DNA of 64,000 bases from an uncultured Alphaproteobacteria bacterium (GTDB taxonomy: Bacteria; Pseudomonadota; Alphaproteobacteria; JALCBB01): NCBI GenBank assembly GCA_958267355.1, contig OY279575.1, positions 1,620,295 through 1,684,294 on the forward strand, in the 5' to 3' direction. Below, piece by piece: positions 7,843 through 16,857 of this stretch. The translations under genes were made by a program, and so were the position numbers. Positions within the stretch are counted from its first letter, which is position 1. Each line of letters opens with the position of its first letter. The notes beneath the pieces were generated by a model, which made no database searches, had not been told where the DNA came from, and worked only from the letters and a program-made list of their open reading frames with translations.

Positions 7843-9621
7843 ATGAAACAACTAAGACAAGACAGCACGGCTTGGTCTGTTTCCGTCTGGCGGGGCAGGG
7901 GGCAGGCAGGACAGCTGAATGCCTTGGCTTCTGTCTTGGTGTCTTTTTTTGTGTTTGTCTTTAAGTTTGATTTGAAGAAGTCTGATTTGAAGAAGTCTGG
8001 TTTGAAGAAGTCTGGTTTGCTTAGGCATGCTTTTGCTTTTTTGCTGGGGGCTTTTTGTGCCGCCATTGCGTTCAGTTACTTCGCGGACAACTTTGCTCCC
8101 GCTCGTGCCCAAGAGACAGAAAGCACCCTGCGGGTTATCGCCCACGCCGATCTGCGAAGCCTTGACCCCATCTGGACGACTGCCTACATCTCGCGCAATC
8201 ACGGCTATCTAGTCTATGACACACTTTTTGCTATGGATGCCAACTGGCAACCACAACCACAGATGGTTGAGGCATGGGAGGTATCAGAAGACAAGCTGAC
8301 TTGGACATTTCATTTGCGCGCAGGCTTGTTGTGGCACGATGCAACAGCTGTCACCGCCCAAGACTGCGTTGCCTCGCTCAAACGCTGGGGCAAACGCGAT
8401 AACTTAGGACAACAACTCTTTGCCCGCGTGGCTTCGGTGCAAGCTTTAGACGAAGACTCGTTTCGTTTGGTTTTGTCCGAGCCCTTTGGGTTGCTCTTGG
8501 AGTCGCTGGCGAAGATTAGCTCCAATGTGCCCTTTATGATGCCCGCCCGCATCGCCGCCACTTCACCCGACGAGCCAATTGAAGAAGCCATCGGCAGTGG
8601 TCCCTATCGCTTTTTAGACAGCGAATGGACTCCAGGGGTGCGGGCTGTCTATGAGCGCAACGAGTCCTACCTGCCCCGCGATGAGCCGCCCAGCAACGCC
8701 GCAGGCGGTAAGCAGGCCTACTTCCAACGCATTGAGTGGCACTATGTTCCCGACCCAAACACAGCCCTCAATGGTCTGCTCAACAACGAATACGACCTGT
8801 GGGAGCAAGTACCATCAGACTTCGCCCGCCGTTTGGAACGCCACGACAGCTTAGAGATGACTGTCCCTGACCAACTTGGCTATCAAGGAATGTTGCGCTT
8901 CAATCATCTCCACCCCCCCTTCAATGACCGCTTCGCCCGCCGTGCCGCCCTGCATGCCATCAAGCAGTCGGATTCGCTCATCGCCGCCGCTGGCAATCGT
9001 AAGTTCTGGCGTACCTGTGCTTCGTACTTTCCCTGCGATACGCCGCTTGCCTCCGCCGCGGCAATTGAGCATGTGGAATACAATCCCGCTCGTGCCCGCG
9101 AGCTTCTAGACGAAAGCGAATACGATGGAGAAGAAATTGTCCTTTTGCACCCCAGCGATATTCCGCAACTCTCAGCCTTCGCCCAAGTCGCCGCCGAAGA
9201 GCTGCGCGATGTCGGCTTCAAGGTAAAGCTGGAAACCCTAGATTGGGCCGCAGTCACCGAACGCCGCGCCAGCAAAGCCGCACCCGAAGATGGCGGCTGG
9301 CATCTTTTCCCCACGGCTTGGCTGGCAGTGGATGTGCTGAACCCTGCCCTTGCCGCTCCGCTTAATGCGTCAGGAGCAGACGCTTGGTTCGGCTGGCCCG
9401 AAGACGCAAAACTAGAAACCGCCCGCGCAGAGTTTCTGGTCGCCCAAACCGACAAAGAAAAGAAACGCGCCGCCGAAAAAGTACAAGAGCGGGCAATCCG
9501 CCACGCCACGCATATCAATTTGGGAATGTATTTTATTCCTATGGTCGCTCGCAAGGGAAGCTTCACCGATTGGGTGGAATCTTCAGTGCCGTTCTTCTGG
9601 GGCGTGAAACCCGCCCCTTAA
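7843..9621 (+). CDS. ABC transporter substrate-binding protein, family 5 (oligopeptide/nickel type)
   Basis: The binding protein of a DppA/OppA-type importer. After a long basic N-terminal region and a hydrophobic export segment ending APARA-QE (about residue 90), the mature protein begins TLRVIAHADLRSLDPIWTT, the family 5 signature start. Also diagnostic are LTWTFHLRAGLLWHD and IGSGPYRFLDSEW. At 592 residues it is slightly long because of the pre-signal extension, which contains 3.5 copies of a 15-bp repeat coding LKKSG/LKKSD. AAGGG sits 6 nt before the ATG. The ligand cannot be read from the sequence. The stop codon lies in the loop of a small terminator-like hairpin. Confidence 0.9.
   Translation: MKQLRQDSTAWSVSVWRGRGQAGQLNALASVLVSFFVFVFKFDLKKSDLKKSGLKKSGLLRHAFAFLLGAFCAAIAFSYFADNFAPARAQETESTLRVIAHADLRSLDPIWTTAYISRNHGYLVYDTLFAMDANWQPQPQMVEAWEVSEDKLTWTFHLRAGLLWHDATAVTAQDCVASLKRWGKRDNLGQQLFARVASVQALDEDSFRLVLSEPFGLLLESLAKISSNVPFMMPARIAATSPDEPIEEAIGSGPYRFLDSEWTPGVRAVYERNESYLPRDEPPSNAAGGKQAYFQRIEWHYVPDPNTALNGLLNNEYDLWEQVPSDFARRLERHDSLEMTVPDQLGYQGMLRFNHLHPPFNDRFARRAALHAIKQSDSLIAAAGNRKFWRTCASYFPCDTPLASAAAIEHVEYNPARARELLDESEYDGEEIVLLHPSDIPQLSAFAQVAAEELRDVGFKVKLETLDWAAVTERRASKAAPEDGGWHLFPTAWLAVDVLNPALAAPLNASGADAWFGWPEDAKLETARAEFLVAQTDKEKKRAAEKVQERAIRHATHINLGMYFIPMVARKGSFTDWVESSVPFFWGVKPAP
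7969..8022 (+). repeat. 15-bp tandem repeat, about 3.5 units, in the signal region of the binding protein
   Basis: Units of the form GATTTGAAGAAGTCT/GGTTTGAAGAAGTCT start at 7969, 7984 and 7999, with a partial fourth. They encode repeated DLKKS/GLKKS ahead of the hydrophobic signal segment, adding positive charges. Confidence 0.85.
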
Positions 9622-9631
9622 CGGGGCTTTT
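9613..9631 (+). terminator. Weak intrinsic terminator overlapping the stop codon
   Basis: GCCCC-TTAAC-GGGGC followed by TTTT forms a 5-bp GC stem with a short U-run. The stop codon of the binding-protein gene (TAA, 9619-9621) lies in the loop. Such an element could lower read-through into the permease genes, consistent with the 205-bp gap that follows. Confidence 0.5.
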
Positions 9632-9743
9632 GTCAGGGCTGGCTATGCGCGCGTGCGTATCGGTGATTTCTGGCGCATTTTGCGGCGTGGCTTCTGGAAA
9701 ATGCCTTGCCTATTCGTCCCGCCAAGAGCAACGACTTAATAAT

Positions 9744-9757
9744 TGATTCGTGAATCA
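9744..9757. promoter_or_regulatory. Short palindrome upstream of the permease genes
   Basis: TGATTC-GT-GAATCA is a near-perfect dyad 70 bp before the permease start, followed by a T-rich stretch (9772-9779). It has the size of a dimeric repressor site, but no regulator is indicated. Confidence 0.25.
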
Positions 9758-9826
9758 TTGCTTTGTGCCGTATTTTTTTAATCCCTCTTACCTGCTTTCT
9801 CCCCATAGAGCGTCTATCAATTGCCA

Positions 9827-10750
9827 ATGCTCGGATTCTTCGCCCGCCGCTTGGCACTCCTGCCACTGACCGCCCTGCTCGCAGTCGCCATCGCCTTTGC
9901 CCTTCTCCAACTGGCGGCAGGGGATCCAATTACCCTGCTCATAGGCGATCGGGCTTCGCCCGAGCAAATCGCCGCCGCCAAAAAAGCCCTTGGCTACGAC
10001 CAACCCTTGCCCATACAATTCTTTGCTTGGTGTCTGGCACTCCTGCGGCTTGACCTTGGTACTTCGCTGACAACGCAATTGCCTGTCTTAGAGCTTTTAG
10101 CCCAACGTTTGCCAACCAGCTTGGCATTGGCAGGTTTGGCGTTTTTCTTCTCCCTGCTTTTGGCAGTACCCTTTTTGCTCCTGACAAGCCGCCGTGCCTT
10201 AGACCTGCCCGTCGCCGCCGCGTCCGCTTTTTGTTTTTCCGTACCCGTCTTTTTGTGGGGCTATTTTTTTGTCGCGGTGTTTGCTCTCGGATTGGATTGG
10301 CTTCCCGCCCAAGGCTGGAACTACGATGGCGGAAACAATCTGCCGTATCTAATCCTGCCCGCGCTTTCTTTGGCACCGATTCAAGCGGCTCTGATTCTAC
10401 GACTCTCGCGTCCGACTTTTGCCCAGAGCGCAACCACAGCATTCGTAGAAGCCGCCTACGCCCGCGGCGAATCCACCCGAGCCATTCTTCTGCACTACCG
10501 TCTGCGTGCTGTCGCCCCCGCCCTGATTCCTGCCGCGGGCTTGTCGCTGACCACACTCCTTGGCGGCGTCGTGGTGACAGAAAGCGTCTTCTCCTTGCCT
10601 GGACTTGGTAGGCTTGCCGCCTCCGCCGCCTTGGCACGGGATTATCCCGTCGTTCAAGGCACGGTTTTGCTCTTCGCCGCTTTGGTGATCATTTTAAATC
10701 TGCTCTTGGATGGACTCCACGCCGCCCTTGACCCACGGCTTCGTCTCTAA
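9827..10750 (+). CDS. ABC transporter permease, DppB/OppB type
   Basis: The first membrane subunit of the peptide/nickel-type importer. It begins FFARRLALLPLTALLAVAIAF, then has the typical GDPITLLIGD and ASPEQIAAAKKALGYDQPL segment and the LDLGTSL motif before the permease domain. The coupling region TAFVEAAYARGESTRAILLHY and the ending DGLHAALDPRLRL are characteristic. About six hydrophobic helices are visible. I take ATG 9827 as start; a TTG two codons upstream (9821) is also possible. It forms an operon with the next two genes. Confidence 0.93.
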   Translation: MLGFFARRLALLPLTALLAVAIAFALLQLAAGDPITLLIGDRASPEQIAAAKKALGYDQPLPIQFFAWCLALLRLDLGTSLTTQLPVLELLAQRLPTSLALAGLAFFFSLLLAVPFLLLTSRRALDLPVAAASAFCFSVPVFLWGYFFVAVFALGLDWLPAQGWNYDGGNNLPYLILPALSLAPIQAALILRLSRPTFAQSATTAFVEAAYARGESTRAILLHYRLRAVAPALIPAAGLSLTTLLGGVVVTESVFSLPGLGRLAASAALARDYPVVQGTVLLFAALVIILNLLLDGLHAALDPRLRL

Positions 10751-10774
10751 AACACAAACGATGGAACATAGGCA

Positions 10775-11620
10775 ATGGCAGAATCCACAAGAGAGATAGA
10801 TCCAAGCCGCCAAGAAAACACCGCTTGGCGACTCACCTTCTGGTGCTTAGCGACCTGTCTAACCCTAACCCTAATCGCCCTTGCCCTCGCTCAACTCTTT
10901 CCAAGCTGGCTGGAAAGCGGTGCCCGACTCAACCCTGCCGCCCGCTTGCAATCGCCCAACCGCACCGCCTGGCTCGGCACAGATGGTTTAGGGCGTGATC
11001 TCTGCGCCCGCCTGTTTCTTGCCGCTCCGAACTCGCTGGGAGTCGCTGTCGCCGCCGCCTGCCTCGCCGTCATTCCAGGTGCCTTGCTCGGTGCCCTCGC
11101 CGCCACCTGGCGGCTTGCTGATGCTCCGCTGATGCGGCTTGCCGATGCACTCCTCACCCTGCCACCCCTTGTTCTCGCCCTTGCTTGCCTAACTCTCTTT
11201 GGAGCCAGTCCGCAGGGATTAATCTTTGCTCTGGCACTCCCCGAATTTCCGCGCAGTCTGCGGTTTGTCCGCGTCTTAGCACGGAGCCAAATCTCCGAGC
11301 CGTGGTTTCTCGCCTCACGCGGACTCGGCACCCGTGGCGTCGCCCTGTTCTGGATTCTGCTCCGCCCCCTTGCACCATCGCTGGCTGTGCTCTTCGCCCA
11401 AGTTGTCGCGGTCGCACTTCTGGTTGAAGGCCTACTCGGATTTCTCGGCTTGGGCTTGCCGCCAAGCCATCCAGGCTGGGGCAGTATGCTCGCCGAAGGC
11501 CGCGCTCTGCTTTTTGTCGCACCCCAAGTCATCTTGGTGCCAGGGGTCTGCATCGCCCTTTTCGCTTTTCTGGTTCAGCTCTTCGCCGACTCGCTCAACC
11601 CGTTTGCCGAACCACGATGA
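10775..11620 (+). CDS. ABC transporter permease, DppC/OppC type
   Basis: The second permease subunit. The periplasmic motif SPNRTAWLGTDGLGRDLCARL, typical of DppC/OppC, precedes the permease domain, and the coupling segment WFLASRGLGTRGVALFWILL is in place. The family motif LLGFLGLGLPPSHPGWGSML is clear, and the C-terminus DSLNPFAEPR resembles the usual ending. The 281 residues match the family. It begins 24 nt after the first permease and its stop overlaps the ATPase start as ATGA. Confidence 0.94.
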   Translation: MAESTREIDPSRQENTAWRLTFWCLATCLTLTLIALALAQLFPSWLESGARLNPAARLQSPNRTAWLGTDGLGRDLCARLFLAAPNSLGVAVAAACLAVIPGALLGALAATWRLADAPLMRLADALLTLPPLVLALACLTLFGASPQGLIFALALPEFPRSLRFVRVLARSQISEPWFLASRGLGTRGVALFWILLRPLAPSLAVLFAQVVAVALLVEGLLGFLGLGLPPSHPGWGSMLAEGRALLFVAPQVILVPGVCIALFAFLVQLFADSLNPFAEPR

Positions 11621-13224
11621 CTCCGCCGACTTCAGAACCGCTCATCGCCGCCCGCGGACTCTGCTTGTCGGCAGGGAAAAAACCTTTGCTCCGCGAGCTT
11701 TCCTGCACTCTTGCGGCGGGCGAAGTCTTGGTGGTCTTAGGACGCAGTGGTGCTGGCAAGTCGCTCCTGTTGCGGGCAATCGCAGGCTTCCTGCCCGAAG
11801 GTGTGCGCCAAACAGGCGGCAGAGTAGAAAGAACCGTCAAAGGAACAGGTGCCATCCGCTGGCTTGCCCAAGAACCCGATGCCGCCTTTTCTCCCTACCA
11901 CCGCGCAAGCAGACAGCTCTTAGCAGGGAAGCCACAAGTCAGCCCCCAAGAACAGGCGACACGATTCCACGCCTACTGCCAAGAACTCGCCTTGGCTCCC
12001 GATTTGGCGCAAGCCTTTCCGCACGAACTGTCAGGCGGCGAGCGGGCACGGCTTGCCCTCGCCGCCGCCCTTTCCGCCAAGCCGCAAGTCCTGCTCGCAG
12101 ACGAGCCAAGTGCCGCCATTGATCTGGCAACCGTTGCCGACTTACTCACCGTCTTGCGCCGTGCCACCCAAAACGAAGGCTTGGCTCTGATTCTTGTCAC
12201 CCACGACTTTGGTGTCGCCCATGGGCTCAGCAAAGATGGCACGAATGTCCGCGCCTTGGTCTTAGAAGCTGGGTCTCTTGTCGCTCAAGATTCGCTTGCC
12301 GCCCTAGCACACAGACCACAGGCCAGCGTACAAGCCCTCATCAAAGCCACAACAACAGCTCCAGAAAATCCCAGACAAACGAGTAGCCAGCCAACAAGCA
12401 CAACGACAAGAAAGACAGAGACAAGCCCAGACATCTTACAAGCCTCAGGACTTACCATCTCGCTTGCGCCCACGGCGCATTCGCGCCAAGCGAAAGCGAA
12501 GACAAAACAATTGCTCGCCGCCGAGCTTTCTTTACAACGCGGCAAAACCACTGCCCTAATCGGAGCGAGTGGCTCGGGCAAAAGCCTACTCGCCCGCACA
12601 GTCGGCGGACTTTCCGCTTGGCGCGATAGCAAGACGCGGCTGGTCGTTCAGGGAGAGCTCGCCACGAGCAATCTGCGGGCTTCGGCGGCGTGTCCTGTGC
12701 CACGGGCGTGGCATGGGCAAGTCCAGTATGTCGCTCAAGACCCGTGGCGCAGTTTGCATCCACGGCGGCGGGTGGCGGCAATTCTGCGCGAAGGAGCCAG
12801 TAATTTTTCTCTGCCCAAAAGTGCTACCCGAATTGCCGAACTGTTGGAAGAACTAGAACTCCCTGCCGCCTACGCCCAGAGATTTCCGCACCAACTGTCA
12901 GGCGGCGAGCGTCAGCGGGTGGCTCTGGCACGGGCTTTGGCGGTGTCGCCGCACTTCATCTTGGCGGACGAAATCACTTCCGCCTTGGATTCCGTCTCCG
13001 CCGCTCGCGTCTTGTCCGTACTGGCGCGTTTGGCACAAGAAAACGGCTTGGGCGTTCTGCTGGTGACCCACGACTTGCGGCAGGTAGCAGGACGCGCACA
13101 AGAAGTACAAATCCTAGAAGCAGGCAAGGTGGTTGAGTCGGGCACTGCCGCGCAAGTTTTACAGACTCCGCAAAGTCGGGCGGGGCAAAGACTCCGCACC
13201 GCCGCCCAAGCTGTGGCGTGGTGA
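11617..13224 (+). CDS. ABC transporter ATP-binding protein with two fused ATPase domains (DppD-DppF type)
   Basis: One polypeptide carries both nucleotide-binding domains that power the importer. The first domain has Walker A GRSGAGKS (near residue 47), signature LSGGERARLALAAAL and Walker B VLLADEPSAAID. A Gln/Thr/Ser-rich linker of about 60 residues follows. The second has Walker A GASGSGKS, LSGGERQRVALARAL and ILADEITSALDS. Both catalytic glutamates are present (DEPS and DEIT), so both sites look intact. Fused forms are well known in this family (YejF/GsiA type). The gene is the last of the operon. Confidence 0.95.
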   Translation: MTPPTSEPLIAARGLCLSAGKKPLLRELSCTLAAGEVLVVLGRSGAGKSLLLRAIAGFLPEGVRQTGGRVERTVKGTGAIRWLAQEPDAAFSPYHRASRQLLAGKPQVSPQEQATRFHAYCQELALAPDLAQAFPHELSGGERARLALAAALSAKPQVLLADEPSAAIDLATVADLLTVLRRATQNEGLALILVTHDFGVAHGLSKDGTNVRALVLEAGSLVAQDSLAALAHRPQASVQALIKATTTAPENPRQTSSQPTSTTTRKTETSPDILQASGLTISLAPTAHSRQAKAKTKQLLAAELSLQRGKTTALIGASGSGKSLLARTVGGLSAWRDSKTRLVVQGELATSNLRASAACPVPRAWHGQVQYVAQDPWRSLHPRRRVAAILREGASNFSLPKSATRIAELLEELELPAAYAQRFPHQLSGGERQRVALARALAVSPHFILADEITSALDSVSAARVLSVLARLAQENGLGVLLVTHDLRQVAGRAQEVQILEAGKVVESGTAAQVLQTPQSRAGQRLRTAAQAVAW

Positions 13225-13225
13225 A

Positions 13226-13290
13226 GCCCAAAAAGCACAACCAAGAAGCCAACCAAGAAGCACAAACAAGAAGCACAAAAAATGCAGGTT
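13226..13290 (+). repeat. Short degenerate repeat, GAAGC-ACAA type
   Basis: The gap between the ATPase and the glycosylase is mostly repeats of GAAGCCAACCAA/GAAGCACAAACAA-like units of 12-13 bp. No terminator hairpin is seen. Confidence 0.5.
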
Positions 13291-13295
13291 AGGGG

Positions 13296-14174
13296 GTGAA
13301 GTGCAAGAGTGAGAGGGGTAGGGTGTATGGGCGTGCCATCAGCACAGAACCAAAAGATGCATCCCAATCGGAAGACAAAACCCAACCAGAAAACAAAACC
13401 CAACCAGAAGACAAAACCCAACCAAAAACAAAACCCAACCAGAAAACAAAACCCAACCAGAAAACAAAATCCAACCAGAAAACAAAATCCAATCAGAAAA
13501 CAAAACCCAACCAGAAGACCAAGCCCGTGCCGACTGAAATCCGCCGCCTAGATGCAAAAAGCCTGCCGCTTGCTTGCAAGCGACTCGCCCGCCAAGAGCC
13601 AAAGTTTCGGGCTCTCTTGCAAGAAGCAGGAACACCGCCTTTGCGCTTCACCCGCCCTGGCTTTACAACTCTGACCCGTATCATTCTCGGACAGCAGGTC
13701 AGCCGTGCGGCGGCGCGTTCAGTCTATCTACGATTAGAAGAACAAGCAGGCGGTGCCATAACACCCGAAGCAATTCTACGTCTCTCTGAAAGCAAACTGC
13801 GAGCGGCGGGCTTGTCGCGCCAGAAAACCACTTACATCACGGGCTTGGCAGAAGCCATGACGAGCGGCAGATTCTCGCATCGCGGCTTGGCGCGCAAAAG
13901 CGACGAAGAAGTCATCGCAGAAATCACAGCCCTAAAAGGCTTCGGAGCTTGGTCAGCAGAAAACTATATGATCTTCGCTCTGGGTCGCCCCGATGTTATG
14001 CCCGCCGCTGACCTCGGGATTATGATCGGCTTGCAAGAATTAGATAACGCCCGCCGCCGTCCTGATGAAAAAACCTTGCGCCGCCGTGCTGAAGCTTGGC
14101 GCCCCTTGCGCTCTGCCGCCGCTTTAATGCTGTGGCATCTCCGTGATTATCGCCAGCGCAATTCCATAGCGTAA
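13296..14174 (+). CDS. DNA-3-methyladenine glycosylase II-like protein (HhH-GPD, AlkA type)
   Basis: A base-excision repair glycosylase removing alkylated purines. From about residue 85 the fold is clear: LTRIILGQQVSRAAARSVYLRL, the helix-hairpin-helix LKGFGAWSAENYMIFALG, and the catalytic-aspartate segment PDVMPAADLGIMIG. No Cys cluster for an Fe-S centre is seen, which favours AlkA over EndoIII/MutY. The first about 80 residues are low-complexity K/N/Q/T/P encoded by an 18-bp repeat array. One array unit is 17 bp, so the reading of the head depends on it. The start is uncertain: GTG 13296 keeps the frame open, while GTG 13527 just before the domain is an alternative that would leave the array untranslated. 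Confidence 0.86.
   Translation: MKCKSERGRVYGRAISTEPKDASQSEDKTQPENKTQPEDKTQPKTKPNQKTKPNQKTKSNQKTKSNQKTKPNQKTKPVPTEIRRLDAKSLPLACKRLARQEPKFRALLQEAGTPPLRFTRPGFTTLTRIILGQQVSRAAARSVYLRLEEQAGGAITPEAILRLSESKLRAAGLSRQKTTYITGLAEAMTSGRFSHRGLARKSDEEVIAEITALKGFGAWSAENYMIFALGRPDVMPAADLGIMIGLQELDNARRRPDEKTLRRRAEAWRPLRSAAALMLWHLRDYRQRNSIA
13363..13523 (+). repeat. 18-bp tandem repeat, 9 units (one of 17 bp)
   Basis: Units of the form CCCAACCAGAAAACAAAA start at 13363, 13381, 13399, 13417, 13434, 13452, 13470, 13488 and 13506. The fourth lacks one base, so the peptide changes from TQPEDK-type to TKPNQK-type units there. It lies at or just before the 5' end of the glycosylase gene. Confidence 0.9.
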
Positions 14175-14248
14175 TTACCGTCAAAGCAACATAATTACCG
14201 TCAAAGCAATGTAATTGCCGTTAAAACGATAATTGCCATCAAGGCAAG
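14171..14248 (+). repeat. About 20-bp tandem repeat, 4 units, over the glycosylase stop codon
   Basis: GTAATTACCGTCAAAGCAAC-like units start at 14171, 14191, 14211 and 14229 (20, 20, 18 and 20 bp). The first contains the glycosylase stop codon. The lengths are not all multiples of three, as expected for noncoding DNA. Confidence 0.75.
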
Positions 14249-14325
14249 TCGCCTAAGCGTTGCGCCCCCAAGCCCCGCCGACAAGTTTGCACCTACACCA
14301 CGGCGGTGCTACAAAAAAGCACGGG

Positions 14326-14883
14326 ATGATTGGAGCGCGACAATATCCATCTCTGGTGCTTAACGCCGATTTTCGGCCTTTGAGCTACTTCCCCCTGTCG
14401 CTTCTCTCTTGGCGCGAGGCGATTAAGGCAGTTTTTCTAGAACGCGTCTCGGTGGTTGCTGAATATCCACAAGTCGCCCACTCGCCCAGTCGGGCAATGG
14501 CTCTGCCGAGTGTTGTTTCCCTTCATCGCTATATTCCGCCGACTCCCCGCGCTGCCTTTACCCGCTTCAATGTTTTTCTCCGCGATGGTTTCACCTGCCA
14601 GTACTGCAAAACCCGTCTGCCTAGTGAGTCCCTGACCTTTGACCATGTGATTCCGCGCTCGCGGGGCGGCGTGTCTTCGTGGAGCAATGTCGTCACCGCC
14701 TGCCAAGACTGCAACCTGCTCAAAGGCAGCCGCCTACCCCAAGAATGCGGCATGGAGCCCAAGCAAAAGCCGTATCGTCCTTCCAGTGCGGATCTGCAAA
14801 AAGTGGGTCTGCGTCTCCCCCAGGGATATCTCCACGAGTCGTGGCGCGACTTTCTCTATTGGGATAGCGAACTAGAGAAATAG
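14326..14883 (+). CDS. HNH endonuclease family protein
   Basis: A stand-alone HNH-fold protein of the type found in most alphaproteobacteria. After the conserved opening [19 protein letters not shown], the nuclease domain shows FTCQYC (CxxC), the HNH core [13 protein letters not shown] and the second zinc pair CQDCN. All metal and zinc ligands are intact. The family is often annotated as a restriction-type endonuclease, but its role is not established and there is no methylase partner here. I chose ATG 14326 because homologues begin close to YPSLVLNAD; a TTG at 14260 would add 22 residues. Confidence 0.88.
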   Translation: MIGARQYPSLVLNADFRPLSYFPLSLLSWREAIKAVFLERVSVVAEYPQVAHSPSRAMALPSVVSLHRYIPPTPRAAFTRFNVFLRDGFTCQYCKTRLPSESLTFDHVIPRSRGGVSSWSNVVTACQDCNLLKGSRLPQECGMEPKQKPYRPSSADLQKVGLRLPQGYLHESWRDFLYWDSELEK

Positions 14884-14894
14884 GCAGGGCAAAT

Positions 14895-16547
14895 ATGAGC
14901 GAAGCCTTACTGCCGCTCGGAAGTGACTCCAATCCATGGCACACAACGGCTTTTGACTCCGTTGCCTTTGGCGAGTCTCTAAACACAGCCGAGCTGTTTG
15001 GCGAGCCGTGGTTGCAAGTACCAACAACGGCTCTGACGACTCTTGCCGAAGAAGCCTTTTTTGCAATCAACCACTTTTTGCGTCCTTCGCACTTGGCACA
15101 GCTACGGACAATCCTTGACGACGAGCAAGCCAGTGCCAATGACCGTTTCGTTGCCTTTGAACTTTTGAAAAACGCCAATGTTGCGGCAGGCGGAATCCTG
15201 CCCATGTGCCAAGACACAGGCACGGCAATTGTCCATGCTTGGCGCGGACGAACTGTCCATACCGCAGGTGGCGATGAAGCAGCCCTAAGCGCAGGTATCA
15301 AAAACGCCTACGCCCGCCACAATCTGCGTTATTCGCAACTGGCTCCCCTGTCTATGTATAAGGAACGCAATACGCGCACCAATCTTCCTGCTGAAATTGA
15401 AATCCTTGCCGCCACCGACGACCACGGCGACAAGCCCGCAGGACACGAATATCGTTTGCTCTTTGTTGCCAAAGGCGGCGGCTCGGCGAATAAGTCGTAT
15501 TTCTTTCAAGCCACGCCTTCGCTCCTGCGCGCGGATGCACTTCTGCCCTTCTTGGAAGAAAAGATTCTGCAAATCGGCACGGCGGCTTGTCCGCCCTATC
15601 ATCTGTCGGTGGTTGTTGGCGGTCCGAGTGCTGAGTATTGTCTGCGTACGGTCAAGCTGGCTTCCACCCGCCTGTTGGATTCCCTGCCCACCACAGGAGA
15701 CGAGTCAGGCCACGGCTTTCGCGACTTGGCAAGCGAAGCCCATCTGCTAGAAGCCAGCCGCAAAAATGGAGTCGGAGCCCAGTTCGGCGGACGCTATTTC
15801 TGCCACGACCTGCGGGTCATCCGCCTGCCCCGCCATGGTGCCAGCCTGCCCATTGCCATCGGGGTTTCCTGCTCGGCAGACCGCCAAGCCCTCGCCAAGA
15901 TCAACCAAGATGGGCTGTTCTTAGAAAGGCTAGAACGCGACCCTGCCCGCTATCTGCCCGAAACCGACAAGGCTTTGACCCAAGAAGGCGAAGTCGTGGA
16001 AATCAATCTAAACCAACCCATGGATGAAATCTGTCGCACCCTGTCAAAGCATCCCATTCGCACCCGCCTATCGTTGAGCGGGACTCTAACGGTTGCTCGT
16101 GACTCCGCCCATGCCCGTATTCGCGAGTGGCTGGAAGCAGGTAAGCCCCTGCCCGACTATATGCGCAATCATCCGATCTATTATGCAGGACCCGCCAAGC
16201 AACCCGATGGCTATCCGTCAGGCAGTTTCGGACCAACAACAGCAGGGCGTATGGATTCCTTTGTTGAAGCCTTCCAAGCGGCGGGGGGGTCTAGGGTGAT
16301 GCTGGCAAAGGGCAATCGCTCGGCGGTGGTGCGCGAGTCGTGCAAAAAGCACGGCGGATTTCATTTGGGCTCCATTGGTGGTCCTGCCGCCATTCTGGCA
16401 CAAAACAATATCAAGTCCGTGCAAGTCGCCGATATGGAAGACTTAGGTATGGAAGCCGTCTGGCGCATTGAAGTGGAAAATTTTCCTGCCTTCGTGGTGA
16501 TTGACGATAAGGGCAATGATTTTTTCCAAGAGCTACGGATTGCTTGA
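14895..16547 (+). CDS. Class I fumarate hydratase (Fe-S dependent)
   Basis: Interconverts fumarate and L-malate in the TCA cycle using a [4Fe-4S] cluster. The 550-residue single chain has the FumA/FumB layout: an N-terminal catalytic domain with [37 protein letters not shown] and a C-terminal domain with [20 protein letters not shown]. Cys in MCQDTGT, in the GVSCSADR region and in a late segment could ligate the cluster. It follows the HNH gene by 11 nt. No class II (FumC) gene is present here. Confidence 0.93.
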   Translation: MSEALLPLGSDSNPWHTTAFDSVAFGESLNTAELFGEPWLQVPTTALTTLAEEAFFAINHFLRPSHLAQLRTILDDEQASANDRFVAFELLKNANVAAGGILPMCQDTGTAIVHAWRGRTVHTAGGDEAALSAGIKNAYARHNLRYSQLAPLSMYKERNTRTNLPAEIEILAATDDHGDKPAGHEYRLLFVAKGGGSANKSYFFQATPSLLRADALLPFLEEKILQIGTAACPPYHLSVVVGGPSAEYCLRTVKLASTRLLDSLPTTGDESGHGFRDLASEAHLLEASRKNGVGAQFGGRYFCHDLRVIRLPRHGASLPIAIGVSCSADRQALAKINQDGLFLERLERDPARYLPETDKALTQEGEVVEINLNQPMDEICRTLSKHPIRTRLSLSGTLTVARDSAHARIREWLEAGKPLPDYMRNHPIYYAGPAKQPDGYPSGSFGPTTAGRMDSFVEAFQAAGGSRVMLAKGNRSAVVRESCKKHGGFHLGSIGGPAAILAQNNIKSVQVADMEDLGMEAVWRIEVENFPAFVVIDDKGNDFFQELRIA

Positions 16548-16857
16548 AGCCACGCCAAGATCTGCGCCAAAGAAAAAGTGTGGAAGACAAAACCGCCAAG
16601 CCGTAGAAGACCAAGTCTTAGACCACCAAGTCTTAGACCAACAAGCTTTAGACCACCAAGCTTTAGACCACCAAGAGAAAAGATTTCTTAGCAGAGCAAG
16701 ACAGGGACAATTGCTGACTCACCCTTGATGGCTTATTCTTGAAGGACTTGCCCTTGATGACACGCGATTGTTGCTCCACCTTTGATGACTTATTCTTCAA
16801 TCGCTCGTCCTTGAATGGCTTGTTCTTGAATCACGCGCTCTTGATGAACCACGATCT
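16548..16857 (+). repeat. Intergenic region filled with two degenerate tandem repeats
   Basis: The 310-bp gap holds no gene. From 16609 to about 16678 there are 15-bp units (GACCACCAAGTCTTA/GACCACCAAGCTTTA at 16621, 16636, 16651 and 16666). From about 16722 to 16850 a second, more degenerate repeat of TTGATGGCTTATTC/TTGAATGGCTTGTTC type occurs. A promoter for the aminotransferase must lie here but is not obvious. Confidence 0.7.

Noticed and set aside
14326-14883. Restriction enzyme or homing/mobile HNH nuclease
   Set aside because: No methylase, intron, inverted repeats or recombinase nearby; the protein belongs to a widespread stand-alone chromosomal family.
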